A stretch of DNA of 64,000 nt from Martinezella lusitana (GCF_010668395.1 NZ_WUEY01000003.1:372001-436000); one strand, 5' to 3'; counted from the stretch's first letter, positions 16,436 through 28,743 are shown. A program made the numbers and translations. Notes: generated by a model from the letters alone, not told the origin.

Positions 16436-17476
16436 ATGCGTCTATCGGCTGTATCGACTATTCTTCTCGCCTGCCTGACGATCTCAGGCTGCGCCGCCCG
16501 AGGTGAGCGCGAAGCCGCGCAAGCCAGCCCGCCTTCGAAGGAATTGACCAGCTCCATCGCAAAGACCGGCAGGCCCGTGCCGTCGGTCGAAATCGGCGAA
16601 ACGGTTTCGCGCGTCGAACAGCAGCAGGCTCTCGCGGTTGCTATGCCGACGGATATCCGGCCGGAAGGATTGCTGCCCTCCGACCAGGGGGGCGACGACA
16701 CGCCCGTACCGCTTCAGCGGCCGCTTGCCATGCTCGCGCCCTCAAACCCGATCCCTCGCGCCCTGCGCCAGCAGCCGATGCAGATCTACACGCACCGCTT
16801 CCGCGACGCCAAGCCGATCAACTTCGGCTCCTCCACCTCGCCCCGGACGCTCGCCGTCCACGGCGTCGATGTCTCGCGATGGCAGGGCGAGATAGACTGG
16901 GATACGCTGCGCACGCAGGGGGCGAACTTCGTCTATATCAAGGCGACGGATGGCGGCGATCATCTCGATCCGATGTTCAGGAAGAACTGGCGGGCTGCTC
17001 AACAGGCCGGCCTGAAGCACGGCGCCTATCACTTCTTCTATTGGTGCCGGACAGCCGGGGAACAGGCCGACTGGTTCATTCGCAACGTTCCGAAGGAAGC
17101 CGGGGCCCTGCCGCCGGTGATCGATGTGGAGTGGAATGGCGAATCGAGCTGCAAGCGCCGGCCTTCGCGCGAGCAGGTGCTCGCCAAGATGCAGGTCTTC
17201 ATGGACAAGCTGGAAAAGCACTACGGCCAGCGCCCGATCGTCTACACCGCTCCGGATTTCTATCGCGACAATCTGCGGGGCGAGTTGCTCAACTATCCCT
17301 TCTGGCTGCGTTCCGTGGCTGCCCACCCGTCCAAGGTCTATCCCGGCCGCAACTGGCTGTTCTGGCAGTATTCGGGCTCGGGCGTTTCCCACGGTGTCGA
17401 TGGCAGGATCGACCTCAATGCCTTCCACGGCACCGAGCGGGATTGGCATAACTGGGTAGCGTCCAGCGCGCACTGA
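16436..17476 (+). CDS. Glycoside hydrolase family 25 lipoprotein (muramidase)
   Basis: A 346-residue exported protein. The signal peptide ends in a lipobox, ISGC with C19 as the predicted lipidated residue, so it should be anchored in the envelope. A linker of about 120 residues rich in Pro/Ser/Glu leads to a GH25 domain starting HGVDVSRWQGEIDW. The family's catalytic acidic residues are in VDVSRWQG and in PPVIDVEWNG, and YIKATDGG, GAYHFFYWCR and WLFWQYSGSG are further signatures. Activity would be cleavage of the MurNAc-GlcNAc bond of peptidoglycan. It starts at ATG 16436; the open frame begins seven codons earlier. A terminator follows, and the next gene also acts on peptidoglycan. Confidence 0.93.
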   Translation: MRLSAVSTILLACLTISGCAARGEREAAQASPPSKELTSSIAKTGRPVPSVEIGETVSRVEQQQALAVAMPTDIRPEGLLPSDQGGDDTPVPLQRPLAMLAPSNPIPRALRQQPMQIYTHRFRDAKPINFGSSTSPRTLAVHGVDVSRWQGEIDWDTLRTQGANFVYIKATDGGDHLDPMFRKNWRAAQQAGLKHGAYHFFYWCRTAGEQADWFIRNVPKEAGALPPVIDVEWNGESSCKRRPSREQVLAKMQVFMDKLEKHYGQRPIVYTAPDFYRDNLRGELLNYPFWLRSVAAHPSKVYPGRNWLFWQYSGSGVSHGVDGRIDLNAFHGTERDWHNWVASSAH

Positions 17477-17503
17477 ACCTTTCCGCCTTCGTTGACGGAA
17501 TAG

Positions 17504-17541
17504 CGCCGAGACAGAGCCGAACGCTCCGTCTCGGCGTTGTT
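17504..17541 (+). terminator. Intrinsic terminator after the GH25 gene
   Basis: CGCCGAGAC (17504-17512) pairs with GTCTCGGCG (17528-17536). Inner GAGC/GCTC extends the stem, followed by TTGTTGT. Confidence 0.65.
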
Positions 17542-17662
17542 GTATAGTTCATGGCTGCAGAGGCCCGCCTCATGGCGACAAGAAGCGTCTCTTCGGCAAG
17601 TCTTCCTTAAACTTCGATCTCTAACCTTGGGCGCTACGAGTATTGCGTTTTGGTTTGTGTCT

Positions 17663-18934
17663 ATGAAGCCGTTTTTATTGCTTGGGCTCGGGCTGCTCTC
17701 AGCCACGGCCCTTTCTCATCCCGCTCTTGCCGCGCAGGATGCCCGCACCCTGCAGATCGTGGTGTCGAAGGACAGGCAATCGCTTGCGGTCTATGATGGC
17801 GATACAGTGATTGCGACCTCGAAGGTTTCGACCGGCAAGCGCGGGCATACGACGCCGAGCGGCATCTTCTCCATTCTGGAAAAGAAGGTCTATCACGAGT
17901 CCAATCTCTATTCGGGCTCGCCGATGCCCTTCATGCAACGGCTGACATGGTCTGGAATCGCGTTGCACGAATCCAATTCGGTTCCGAATTATCCGGCCTC
18001 CCACGGCTGCGTGCGCATGCCGAAGGCCTTCGCGAAGACGCTTTACCAGATGACCGAGCGCGGCGTGCATGTGGTCATCGCCGATCAGCCGCTGGTGCCG
18101 CAGCCCTTCGACAATTCCATGCTGTTCCAGCCGCAGGCCGCTCCACCGCCGGCGCTGTTCTCCGGCATCGAACTTCGCCCCATGACCGCGAGCTTTCTGC
18201 CGCAGGGGCAATCGCTGCAGGTCGCGACGAACGATGTCACTTCGATCCAGATCCCGAAAGCGCAGGAAATCATCGCCCCGCCTGCCGATCCCGCACCGCT
18301 CAGCATCCTGATTACCCGGCGCGGCCTGCGTGAGAACGTGCGCGACCTCCAGGGCCTGCTGAACGGCATGGGTTTCATCACCGGAACGCCCGACGGCATG
18401 CTCGGGCCCGCGACGGTGCAGGCCATCGAGGACTTCAAGAAGGCGCATGACATCAAGGCGGCAGGCAGTCTCGTCAGTCCGGATCTGATGAAGGCGGTCT
18501 ATGCCGCCGCCGGCAAGGGCGAGCCTCCGAACGGCGCAATCATGGTTCGGCAGAATTTCGCGCCGCTCTTCGAGGGGCCTGCCATCATCGCCGAACCGCA
18601 AGAGGCGCTCGGCGTGCATTTCTTCACCGCCAATGCGATCGACCGCATCAGCGGCAAGGCCGACTGGTTCGGCATGACGCTGGAAGAAGATCTCAGCAAG
18701 CAGGCGAAAAAACGCTACGGCATCACCAGCGAGGAGCAATCGCAATCGCTCGACGCCGCAGGGCAAGCGCTTGGCCGCATCACCATCCCCGATGATGTTC
18801 GCCACCGCATCGAGGATCTGTTGACGGCCGGATCGTCGCTGACGATTTCCGACACCGGCATCGGGCCGGAAACCGGCAACGAGACCGATTTCATCACCAT
18901 CACCAACAATGGCGCGCTCGGGAAGAAGGGCTAA
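17663..18934 (+). CDS. L,D-transpeptidase with peptidoglycan-binding domain
   Basis: A 423-residue periplasmic protein beginning MKPFLLLGLGLLSATALSHP with a signal peptide cleaved after ALA/A. The YkuD catalytic domain (about residues 30-145) carries the nucleophile motif SHGCVRM, with S113, H114 and catalytic C116, preceded by IALHESN. A second region contains a PG_binding_1-type repeat (LRENVRDLQGLLNGMGF to IEDFKKAHDI, roughly 215-275). The enzyme forms 3-3 crosslinks or attaches proteins to peptidoglycan, a prominent crosslink type in Rhizobiaceae. The open frame starts 42 codons earlier within the preceding terminator, so ATG 17663 is preferred. Confidence 0.93.
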   Translation: MKPFLLLGLGLLSATALSHPALAAQDARTLQIVVSKDRQSLAVYDGDTVIATSKVSTGKRGHTTPSGIFSILEKKVYHESNLYSGSPMPFMQRLTWSGIALHESNSVPNYPASHGCVRMPKAFAKTLYQMTERGVHVVIADQPLVPQPFDNSMLFQPQAAPPPALFSGIELRPMTASFLPQGQSLQVATNDVTSIQIPKAQEIIAPPADPAPLSILITRRGLRENVRDLQGLLNGMGFITGTPDGMLGPATVQAIEDFKKAHDIKAAGSLVSPDLMKAVYAAAGKGEPPNGAIMVRQNFAPLFEGPAIIAEPQEALGVHFFTANAIDRISGKADWFGMTLEEDLSKQAKKRYGITSEEQSQSLDAAGQALGRITIPDDVRHRIEDLLTAGSSLTISDTGIGPETGNETDFITITNNGALGKKG

Positions 18935-18995
18935 AGCCTTTTGTCTTCACGCAATTGCGGAGGGAAAGCCGCCATGCGCTTTTCCCGGGATTGCT

Positions 18996-18998
<3 letters not shown>
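18935..18998. repeat. Rhizobial intergenic repeat, possible bidirectional terminator
   Basis: The stretch TTTTGTCTTCACGCAATTGC, followed by GGAGGGAAAGCCGCC and GCGCTTTTCCCGGGATTGCT, matches from memory the short palindromic element scattered through rhizobial genomes (forms such as CGCAATTCCGGACGGAAAACCGC...TTTTCCTGGAATTGC). It fills the whole gap between the converging L,D-transpeptidase and dnaE genes and includes the dnaE stop codon. GGGAAAGC pairs with GCTTTTCCC-type sequence, so it can fold at the 3' end of both transcripts. Confidence 0.55.
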
Positions 18999-22490
<3,492 letters not shown>

Positions 22491-22561
22491 TTCAAACCCT
22501 TCCGCATGCCCAAATGAATCGGCGGCATTGTCGGCATTACGGATCATAAAGTCCAGAAGTT

Positions 22562-22582
22562 GCTCCCATCAAATACGGGAGC
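22562..22582. repeat. Inverted repeat between the microprotein and dnaE
   Basis: GCTCCC (22562-22567) and GGGAGC (22577-22582) flank a nine-base loop. No T run follows on the minus strand, so it is a leader hairpin rather than a clear terminator. It could affect read-through from the microprotein gene into dnaE. Confidence 0.4.
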
Positions 22583-22606
22583 ATCATGTGCATCTGGGGA
22601 TAAAAC

Positions 22607-22693
22607 TCACATCGCCATCATGATGAGGGAAAAGCTGGCAACGAACATGACGATGGAGGTGAATGCTGCAACGTCTCGAATGATATCGGTCAT
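22607..22693 (-). CDS. 28-residue membrane microprotein, SOS-linked (hypothetical)
   Basis: The predicted product is MTDIIRDVAAFTSIVMFVAS followed by FSLIMMAM: a short charged N-terminus and one hydrophobic helix. ATG 22693 is preceded by AAGGAG with seven bases of spacing on the minus strand, an ideal ribosome-binding site for such a short frame. An exact LexA box lies 34-48 bases upstream. The size, single membrane helix and SOS box recall SidA, the 29-residue SOS-induced division inhibitor of Caulobacter. I claim similarity of design only, not of sequence. dnaE follows on the same strand after about 115 bases. No homologue is known to me. Confidence 0.6.
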   Translation of the reverse strand: MTDIIRDVAAFTSIVMFVASFSLIMMAM

Positions 22694-22726
22694 TTACGCG
22701 CTCCTTACTCGTTATGTTTCTTTTTT

Positions 22727-22741
22727 GTTCTATTTTTGTTC
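22727..22741. promoter_or_regulatory. LexA (SOS) box between the microprotein and FG-GAP genes
   Basis: GTTC-TATTTTT-GTTC is an exact GTTC-N7-GTTC box. On the plus strand it overlaps TTGTTC/CAATAG with a 17-base spacer. On the minus strand TTGACT (22745-22750) lies just upstream. It may control either or both divergent genes. Confidence 0.8.
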
Positions 22742-22845
22742 GAGAGTCAATAGAAGCATCAATAAATTTCATCACCGGACTTTTTTGGGCCTCCGATAGA
22801 CGCGGAAACGGCGTGACGCTATGCAAAGGCAACCGGGAGATCACC

Positions 22846-23439
22846 ATGAAAACACCTGCCTGCGCTCTCATTCTTCTTTCGCTCGCAACCGCAGCCCATG
22901 CCGGGGATCCCGTCCCGCCCGGGCGCATCATCGATGCCGCGATCGGCGACTGGAACAAGGACGGCAAACCGGATCTCGCCCTTCTGGCGGCGTCTTCCCC
23001 TGACGATCAGGCGGACAATCCGATCGGCATCTACATCTACCTGCGCGACGACGAGCATTCCTTGCTGAAGCTGGCCGCAAGCGCTCCAGACAAGATATGG
23101 GGCAGCGTCGAGCCCGGCGGCGTTGTCGGCCAGGAACCGTCTATCTCCGCGCTGCCGAACGGTTCGATCGCAATCGTCTCGCAGAATGACAGCATCGGCC
23201 GCGACCGCTGGGAACAGACGCTGACCCTCGCCTATCGCAACAGCGGCTTCGTGGTCGCCGGCTATACGTACGACTCCAGCGACACGCTCGAACCGGATAA
23301 CAGCCACAGCTGCGACTACAACGTGCTGACCGGCAAGGTGACGAAGGACGGCAAGACGCTGAAGGCCGATGCCAAGACCGTCAGCATCCAGGACTGGCAG
23401 GACGATATCGGTCAGAAGGCGTGCGAGAGCGGCCAATAG
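22846..23439 (+). CDS. Exported FG-GAP/VCBS-like protein
   Basis: A 197-residue protein with a clear Sec signal peptide (MKTPACALILLSLATAAHAG, cleavage after AHA). One repeat of the FG-GAP/VCBS kind, IIDAAIGDWNKDGKPDLALL, has the D-x-N-x-D-G-x-x-D calcium-binding pattern. The remainder (GYTYDSSDTLEPD, CDYNVLTGKVTKDGK) resembles hypothetical periplasmic proteins of rhizobia without assigned function. ATG 22846 follows GGGAG at normal spacing. The gene lies 105 bases after one LexA box and ends eight bases before another, so it may be damage-inducible. Confidence 0.7.
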   Translation: MKTPACALILLSLATAAHAGDPVPPGRIIDAAIGDWNKDGKPDLALLAASSPDDQADNPIGIYIYLRDDEHSLLKLAASAPDKIWGSVEPGGVVGQEPSISALPNGSIAIVSQNDSIGRDRWEQTLTLAYRNSGFVVAGYTYDSSDTLEPDNSHSCDYNVLTGKVTKDGKTLKADAKTVSIQDWQDDIGQKACESGQ

Positions 23440-23440
23440 T

Positions 23441-23469
23441 TAGTTTGTTCTCTTTTTGTTCTTTACAAT
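23441..23469 (+). promoter_or_regulatory. LexA-overlapped promoter of the DUF5680 gene
   Basis: TAGTTT (23441-23446) and TACAAT (23464-23469) have a 17-base spacer. That spacer is almost entirely an exact LexA box, GTTC-TCTTTTT-GTTC (23447-23461). Repressor binding between -35 and -10 is the expected SOS design. Confidence 0.75.
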
Positions 23470-23517
23470 CCGCCCAACCAATGCCATTGTGATTGCTCAC
23501 CAAAATTGGAGAGCGTC

Positions 23518-23985
23518 ATGCCGGACCTTGCCGAGCTGAACGATTTTATTGTCATCGCCAAGGCGGAAACCTATGTCGGCGACGGCGAGAGGCTGCCGTC
23601 CTGCCGCAGCGGTTCGCATGACATCGGCTACGTCAACGGCCGCTGGCGCTATCTCGACAGCTATTTCGGCGGCACGGATTTTGCCGGGCAGGAGCTCGTC
23701 TGGTACGATGACGAGCCGGTCTGGGCGATGAATTACTTCGGCCATATCATAGAGCCGGATCTGATCGACGGCAGGCGTGCCGGCATGGTCATCAAGGCAG
23801 CGCTGCTGCGGCTCTATCTGGACGAAAACCGCTTTCCCGGCGGCTTCGAGTTCGAGCACGCGTACGGTCGCTATATCGACCGCAGCAACGGAACTTGCGA
23901 CCATTTCATCGGCCACGAGGCCATCATGGTGAGGGAGAGCAAGGCCTATGAGCTGGACTATCGTGGCGGCCTGATCGTCCCCTGA
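23518..23985 (+). CDS. DUF5680 domain protein
   Basis: A 155-residue soluble protein with ATG 23518 preceded by GGAGAG. It matches the DUF5680 pattern: FIVIAKAETYVGDGERLPSC, GSHDIGYVNGRWRYLDSYFG, LVWYDDEPVWAMNYFGHI, and an end of YELDYRGGLIVP. This domain is often fused behind a helix-turn-helix in other bacteria; here it stands alone. Its biochemical role is unknown. The promoter carries an exact LexA box, which suggests induction by DNA damage. It converges on lolD with a nine-base gap. Confidence 0.75.
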   Translation: MPDLAELNDFIVIAKAETYVGDGERLPSCRSGSHDIGYVNGRWRYLDSYFGGTDFAGQELVWYDDEPVWAMNYFGHIIEPDLIDGRRAGMVIKAALLRLYLDENRFPGGFEFEHAYGRYIDRSNGTCDHFIGHEAIMVRESKAYELDYRGGLIVP

Positions 23986-23994
23986 TGGAGCCGA

Positions 23995-24681
23995 TCAGAC
24001 TTCGACCACCTTGCCGTCACTCAACGTCACGCGGCGGTCCATGCGGATGGCAAGTTCGTGATTGTGGGTAGCGATCAGGGCCGCAAGGCCCGATTGACGC
24101 ACCAGCGCCTCCAGCGCATCGAAGACATAGTGGGCGGTTGCGGGGTCGAGGTTACCGGTAGGCTCGTCGGCCAGCAGCACCAGCGGGGCGTTGGCGACGG
24201 CGCGGGCGATGGCGACACGTTGCTGCTCGCCGCCGGAGAGCTCGGCCGGGCGATGATCGGCGCGATGGCCGATGCGCATGTAGTCGAGAAGCTGGGCAGC
24301 CCGCTCGCTTGCATCCTTGCGCGAGAGGCCGGAAATGAGCTGCGGCATCATGATGTTTTCAAGAGCCGAGAATTCCGGCAAGAGGTGATGGAACTGATAG
24401 ACGAAGCCGATCTCGCTCCGGCGCACGGCCGTACGCTTGTCATCGGACAAGCCTTCGCAAGCCTGGCCGTTGATCAGCACCTCGCCGGCATCCGGGTGTT
24501 CAAGCAGGCCGGCGACATGCAGCAGCGTCGACTTGCCCGTACCGGACGGTGCGACAAGGGCGACGATCTCCCCGCTGTGCAGGGCGAAATCCGCGCCTTT
24601 CAGGATCGACAGGCTCGTCTCACCCTGCCCATAATGACGCTCCACGCCCGAGAGCTGGAGAACGACCTTGCGTTTCATCAA
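23995..24681 (-). CDS. lolD: Lipoprotein-releasing ABC ATPase LolD
   Basis: A 228-residue ABC ATPase with Walker [11 protein letters not shown]-loop [21 protein letters not shown] (the LolD-type Q-loop), signature [14 protein letters not shown], Walker [14 protein letters not shown] and an H-loop in ATHNHELA. It powers extraction of outer-membrane lipoproteins from the inner membrane to LolA. It starts 11 bases after the lolC stop, so the two form an operon. Confidence 0.95.
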   Translation of the reverse strand: MMKRKVVLQLSGVERHYGQGETSLSILKGADFALHSGEIVALVAPSGTGKSTLLHVAGLLEHPDAGEVLINGQACEGLSDDKRTAVRRSEIGFVYQFHHLLPEFSALENIMMPQLISGLSRKDASERAAQLLDYMRIGHRADHRPAELSGGEQQRVAIARAVANAPLVLLADEPTGNLDPATAHYVFDALEALVRQSGLAALIATHNHELAIRMDRRVTLSDGKVVEV

Positions 24682-24692
24682 ATGCGAATTCC

Positions 24693-26003
24693 TTATTCGT
24701 AGCGCAGCGCCTGCACCGGATCGAGCCTCGAAGCGCGCCAGGCCGGAAAGATCGTAGCAAGGAAGGAAAGCGTGAGCGCCATCACGATAACGGAGATGGT
24801 TTCACTGAAATTCATCTGGGCCGGCAGTTTGCTCAGGAAATAGACTTCCGGATTGAAGATCACCGTGCCCGAAATCCAGGAGAAGAACTGGCGGATGGAC
24901 TCGATGTTCAGGCAGACCACGACGCCGAGTATCACGCCCGCAAGCGTGCCGACGACGCCGATAGCGGCCCCCGTCATGAAGAATATGCGCATGATCGCGC
25001 CGGACGTCGCGCCCATGGTGCGCAGGATGGCGATGTCGCTGCCCTTGTCCTTCACCAGCATGATCAGGCCTGAAATTATGTTCAATGCGGCGACGAGGAC
25101 GATCAATGTCAGAATCATGAACATCGTATTGCGCTCGACCTGCAAGGCCGAGAAGAAAGTGGCGTTGACCTGCCGCCAGTCGGTCAGGAAGATCTGCCGC
25201 CCGGCCGCGTCCTCGATCTTCGGTCGCAACTGATCGACGTCATCCGGGTTGGTGACGAAGAGCTCTATCTTCTCGACAATGCCTTCGGCATTGAAAAAGA
25301 CCTGCGCCTCCTCCAGCGGCATGAAGACAACGGAGGAATCATATTCCGACATGCCGACCTCGAAGAGACCGGAGATCGTATATGCCTTGACGCGCGGATT
25401 GACGCCGAAAGGCGTGACGTCGCCATCCGGCGCCGTGAGCGTGATCTGATCGCCCACCGTCAGACCCAGTTGCCGCGCGAGGCGGCTGCCGACCAGCACG
25501 CCCTGCCCTGAAGCGAAACCGACCATGTCGCCGGAAACGATGTGATCGGAAACTGTCTTCAGCTTGGTCAGATCCTCCGAGCGGATGCCGCGCACCAGCG
25601 CGCCGGTTCCGGAGCCGCCGCGGCCGGAGGCAAGCGTCTCGCCCTCGACGAGCGGCAGCGCCATGGTGACACCGGGCACGGCGGAAAATTTCTTGGCCAG
25701 CTCCGCATAGTCGTTCAAAGGCGAATCGATCGGCTGTACGACCACATGGCCGTTGAAGCCGAGGATCTGCTTGAAGAGCTCGGCGCGGAAACCGTTCATG
25801 ACGGCCATGACGATGATCAGCGCCGCAACGCCCAGCATGATGCCGACCAGCGAAAAGCCGGCGATGACCGAAATGGACGCTTCCTTGCGCCTTGAGCGCA
25901 GATAGCGCCAGGCGACAAGCCGCTCAAATCCGGAAAACGGACGAGACGATGGGCTGGCCTTGAACGAATTTTCCTGCTGTTCCACTGCCGCGCTCACCGC
26001 CAT
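24693..26003 (-). CDS. lolC: Lipoprotein-releasing system permease LolC/LolE
   Basis: A 436-residue FtsX-type permease with the LolC/E layout. A cytoplasmic N-terminus ([17 protein letters not shown]) leads to one helix (about 45-70), a large periplasmic domain (70-290) and three C-terminal helices (about 295-425, ending in [23 protein letters not shown]). Only one such permease is beside lolD, as is usual in alphaproteobacteria, where a homodimer replaces LolC/LolE. Works with LolD on lipoproteins such as the RkpU and GH25 proteins of this window. Confidence 0.94.
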   Translation of the reverse strand: MAVSAAVEQQENSFKASPSSRPFSGFERLVAWRYLRSRRKEASISVIAGFSLVGIMLGVAALIIVMAVMNGFRAELFKQILGFNGHVVVQPIDSPLNDYAELAKKFSAVPGVTMALPLVEGETLASGRGGSGTGALVRGIRSEDLTKLKTVSDHIVSGDMVGFASGQGVLVGSRLARQLGLTVGDQITLTAPDGDVTPFGVNPRVKAYTISGLFEVGMSEYDSSVVFMPLEEAQVFFNAEGIVEKIELFVTNPDDVDQLRPKIEDAAGRQIFLTDWRQVNATFFSALQVERNTMFMILTLIVLVAALNIISGLIMLVKDKGSDIAILRTMGATSGAIMRIFFMTGAAIGVVGTLAGVILGVVVCLNIESIRQFFSWISGTVIFNPEVYFLSKLPAQMNFSETISVIVMALTLSFLATIFPAWRASRLDPVQALRYE

Positions 26004-26029
26004 TCGCCTTCCATCCCATCTATCGTCAA

Positions 26030-27352
26030 TCAGCCCGCCAGCCGCTTGATTGCTGCCTCGACCGTCATCGTCTCGCGAGCGCCGGTCTTGCGGTTCTTCA
26101 ATTCCACTTCGCCGCTCGCGATCGAACGCGGGCCGACAATAAGCTGTACCGGCACGCCGATGAGGTCGGCCGTCGCAAACTTCGTTCCGGCGCGCTCATC
26201 GCGATCGTCGAACAGCACGTCCTTGCCGGCTTTCGACAGCGCGGCATAAACCGTTTCGCAAGCCTCGTCACACGCTTGATCCCCGGCCTTCATGTTAATC
26301 ACCACGACATCAAACGGCGCGACCGAATCCGGCCAGATGATTCCGTTCTCGTCATGCGATGCTTCGATGATGGCGGGAACAAGGCGGGTCGGGCCGATAC
26401 CGTAAGATCCCATGTGGACAGGATGTTCCTTGCCGTCCGGACCCTGCACTTTCGCGCCCATCGGCTCGGAATATTTCGTGCCGAAATAGAAGATGTGACC
26501 AACCTCGATGCCGCGCGCGGACAGGCGCTCGCCTTCGGGAATGGCGTTGAACGCGGCTTCGTCGTGCATTTCCGACGTGGCGGCATAGACCGAAGTCCAC
26601 TTGTCGAAGATAGCCTTCAGGCCGGCGACGTCGTCGAAATTCGTGTCGTCGCCAGGGATGTCGAAATTGACGAAATCCTTGTGGCAGAACACTTCGGACT
26701 CACCGGTATCGGCGAGGATGATGAATTCATGGCTGAGCTTGCCGCCGATGGGGCCGGTGTCGGCGCGCATCGGAATCGCCCTCAGACCGAGGCGATTGAA
26801 GGTGCGCAGATAGGCCGTGAACATCTTGTTATAGGCATGCACGGCGCCTTCGAGCGTCAGATCGAAGGAATAGGCGTCCTTCATCATGAACTCGCGCGAA
26901 CGCATGGTGCCGAAACGGGGGCGGATCTCGTCACGGAACTTCAGCTGGATATGATAGAGGTTCAGCGGCAGGTCCTTGTAGGACTTGACGTAGGACCGGA
27001 AGATGTCGGTGACCATTTCCTCGTTGGTCGGGCCGTAGAGCATGGGCCGGTCCTGCCGGTCCTTGATGCGCAGCATTTCCTTGCCGTAGGCGTCGTAGCG
27101 GCCGCTTTCCTGCCAGAGCTCGGCCGACTGCAGCGTCGGCATCAGCAGCTCGATGGCGCCGGAACGGTTCTGCTCCTCGCGGATGATGGCATTGACCTTG
27201 TCGAGCACGCGCTTGCCCAACGGCAGCCAGGAATAGATGCCCTGCGACTGCTGACGGATCATGCCGGTTCGCAGCATGAGCCGATGGGAGACGATTTCAG
27301 CCTCTTTAGGATTTTCCTTCAGAATGGGCATGAAGTAACGAGACAGACGCAT
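26030..27352 (-). CDS. proS: Prolyl-tRNA synthetase, short alphaproteobacterial form
   Basis: Class II synthetase charging tRNA-Pro. At 440 residues it lacks the roughly 180-residue editing (INS) insertion of E. coli ProRS, which is typical of alphaproteobacteria. Seen are the N-terminal [36 protein letters not shown], motif 2 ([21 protein letters not shown]), motif 3 ([15 protein letters not shown]) and an anticodon-binding domain with [20 protein letters not shown]. Alanine misacylation would have to be cleared in trans. Confidence 0.96.
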   Translation of the reverse strand: MRLSRYFMPILKENPKEAEIVSHRLMLRTGMIRQQSQGIYSWLPLGKRVLDKVNAIIREEQNRSGAIELLMPTLQSAELWQESGRYDAYGKEMLRIKDRQDRPMLYGPTNEEMVTDIFRSYVKSYKDLPLNLYHIQLKFRDEIRPRFGTMRSREFMMKDAYSFDLTLEGAVHAYNKMFTAYLRTFNRLGLRAIPMRADTGPIGGKLSHEFIILADTGESEVFCHKDFVNFDIPGDDTNFDDVAGLKAIFDKWTSVYAATSEMHDEAAFNAIPEGERLSARGIEVGHIFYFGTKYSEPMGAKVQGPDGKEHPVHMGSYGIGPTRLVPAIIEASHDENGIIWPDSVAPFDVVVINMKAGDQACDEACETVYAALSKAGKDVLFDDRDERAGTKFATADLIGVPVQLIVGPRSIASGEVELKNRKTGARETMTVEAAIKRLAG

Positions 27353-27376
27353 GACGCTTGTTCCAGATGGTTTGAT

Positions 27377-27395
27377 ATTCCGCGCCCCGCGGAAT
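27377..27395. repeat. Perfect palindrome upstream of proS
   Basis: ATTCCGCG-CCC-CGCGGAAT is an eight-base-pair perfect inverted repeat with a three-base loop, 25 bases before the proS start. It may be a leader hairpin or an operator. Confidence 0.5.
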
Positions 27396-27609
27396 CGTTA
27401 GCAAATTATGTACTGGAGGCAGTTCATAACTGCTTCGGCGGAGGAAGGAAACCCGCATTCTGCAATGGAAGATTTTGGCAAACACCTGAGAATACAGGCG
27501 ATACAGCCTATTTTCGATGTTTCGAAAAAGCGCACGTTTATAAGGATTTAAGACGAAAATCTGTCAACAGAAAAATTCTGCTCGACTGTAGCAAAAAAGC
27601 AAAAAAAAG

Positions 27610-27791
27610 GATGACAAAGCTCAATCTTTGAGCTAATTTTAGCTCACAAAAGAGGCAAGAAGGCTAAATTCTTGCCGTTTCGCGGTCAAGTCTTGGGAGG
27701 ATCAGATCTTAGGCGCGCTCGCTCGCTGCCCCGGTAACGGATAAGGATCACGCGATACTTTAAAACAAGGCTTACAGCCTTGTTTTTTTTT
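27610..27791 (+). ncRNA. Candidate small RNA on the plus strand
   Basis: Three hairpins in a row precede a long T run with no reading frame: AGCTCA/TGAGCT near 27618-27634, GGCAAGAA (27654-27661) with TTCTTGCC (27669-27676), and the terminator stem 27762-27782. Both flanking genes are on the minus strand, so the plus-strand terminator needs its own transcript. No convincing promoter was found and the 5' end is a guess. Confidence 0.35.
27762..27791 (+). terminator. Plus-strand intrinsic terminator
   Basis: AAAACAAGGC (27762-27771) pairs with GCCTTGTTTT (27777-27786) around a five-base loop, followed by further T to 27791. The minus strand also ends in TTTT, so weak bidirectional action is possible. 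Confidence 0.7.
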
Positions 27792-27963
27792 GCTTTCTCG
27801 GCTCGCTCTTCAATCGCCCGGAAGTATTGGCCCGGTCTTCAGCCGAAATAATATACACAAGCTGTAAATTCTTTGCTCTACGCTGATGACAGGCGTGTGA
27901 CAAATTGATGGCGATCGCAAGGCGCCGCCATTCCGGGCGCCGTCAATCTACGGTTTTCATGGA

Positions 27964-28239
27964 TCACTTGTAGCTTGGAACGATCTGGGGAATGGAATCT
28001 ATACTCAGCCCGAAATAATGCGAAGCGACATACCAGGTGCCATAGATGAGGGCCGACACCAGCGTCGTGGTGAAAACCACGCGCCACGCGCGAAACTTCG
28101 TCGGCGCGCTTTCGACGGTACCGAGGATCACATGCTCGTCTTCGGCCTGGGTTCGCAGGCCGAAGGGCAGGACGGCGAAAAGCGTAATCCACCAGATGAC
28201 GAAATAGACGGCTAAACCGGCGGCGATCTGCTGTGCCAT
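27964..28239 (-). CDS. DUF1467 family membrane protein
   Basis: A 91-residue protein with two membrane helices (about residues 8-26 and 53-75) and the DUF1467 signature IWWITLFAVLPFGLRTQAED. Function unknown; it commonly follows the methylmalonyl-CoA epimerase gene in alphaproteobacteria, as here, 99 bases downstream. It probably ends the long nuo-birA-rnj-mce transcript or a later part of it. Confidence 0.88.
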   Translation of the reverse strand: MAQQIAAGLAVYFVIWWITLFAVLPFGLRTQAEDEHVILGTVESAPTKFRAWRVVFTTTLVSALIYGTWYVASHYFGLSIDSIPQIVPSYK

Positions 28240-28338
28240 TGTGCTCCCTTCGAGACGAGCCTGCCCGCCTCCTCCTCTTCCAAGCTGCTTATAGGGGCAA
28301 AGCAGTCGTCTTTCAAAGCGCCGATCAGCGTTTTAATG

Positions 28339-28743
28339 TCACACTTGCTCAAGCTCGATGAGCGTACCGAAGAAATCCTTCGGGTGCAGGAAGAGCACCG
28401 GCTTGCCATGCGCGCCGATTTTCGGTTCGCCATTTCCGAGCACCCGCGCGCCCTTGGCGACCAATTGATCGCGGGCCGCCAGGATATCCACGACCTCGTA
28501 GCAGATATGGTGCATGCCGCCATCCGGGTTCTTGGCGAGGAAGGACGCGATGGGCGAAGTTTCGCCCAGCGGCTCCAGCAGTTCCACCTTGGTATTGGGC
28601 AGTTCCACGAAAACGACGGTAACGCCGTGCTCCGGCAACAGCTGCGGAGCAGACACCTTGGCGCCGAGCGTCTCACGATAGGCTTCGGAGGCCGTCGCGA
28701 TATCGGGGACGGCTATCGCGATGTGATTGATGCGTCCCAGCAC
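28339..28743 (-). CDS. mce: Methylmalonyl-CoA epimerase
   Basis: A 134-residue VOC-fold (glyoxalase-like) enzyme interconverting (R)- and (S)-methylmalonyl-CoA in the propionyl-CoA route to succinyl-CoA. It begins MLGRINHIAIAVPDIATASE. Probable metal ligands are H7, a histidine of GGMHHICYEV (78/79) and E130 in GTLIELEQV. The segment LLPEHGVTVVFVELPNTKVE is family-typical. It lies 31 bases after rnj. Confidence 0.92.
   Translation of the reverse strand: MLGRINHIAIAVPDIATASEAYRETLGAKVSAPQLLPEHGVTVVFVELPNTKVELLEPLGETSPIASFLAKNPDGGMHHICYEVVDILAARDQLVAKGARVLGNGEPKIGAHGKPVLFLHPKDFFGTLIELEQV

Larger units (their letters stand above)
27396..27963. other. Intergenic region between proS and the DUF1467 gene
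   Basis: No protein gene is evident in about 570 bases. It contains a small inverted repeat GCAGTT-CAT-AACTGC (27419-27433), an A-rich stretch (27585-27610), a series of plus-strand hairpins ending in an intrinsic terminator (see separate entries), and GGCGCC-N9-GGCGCC near 27921-27941, just after the DUF1467 gene. Confidence 0.6.
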
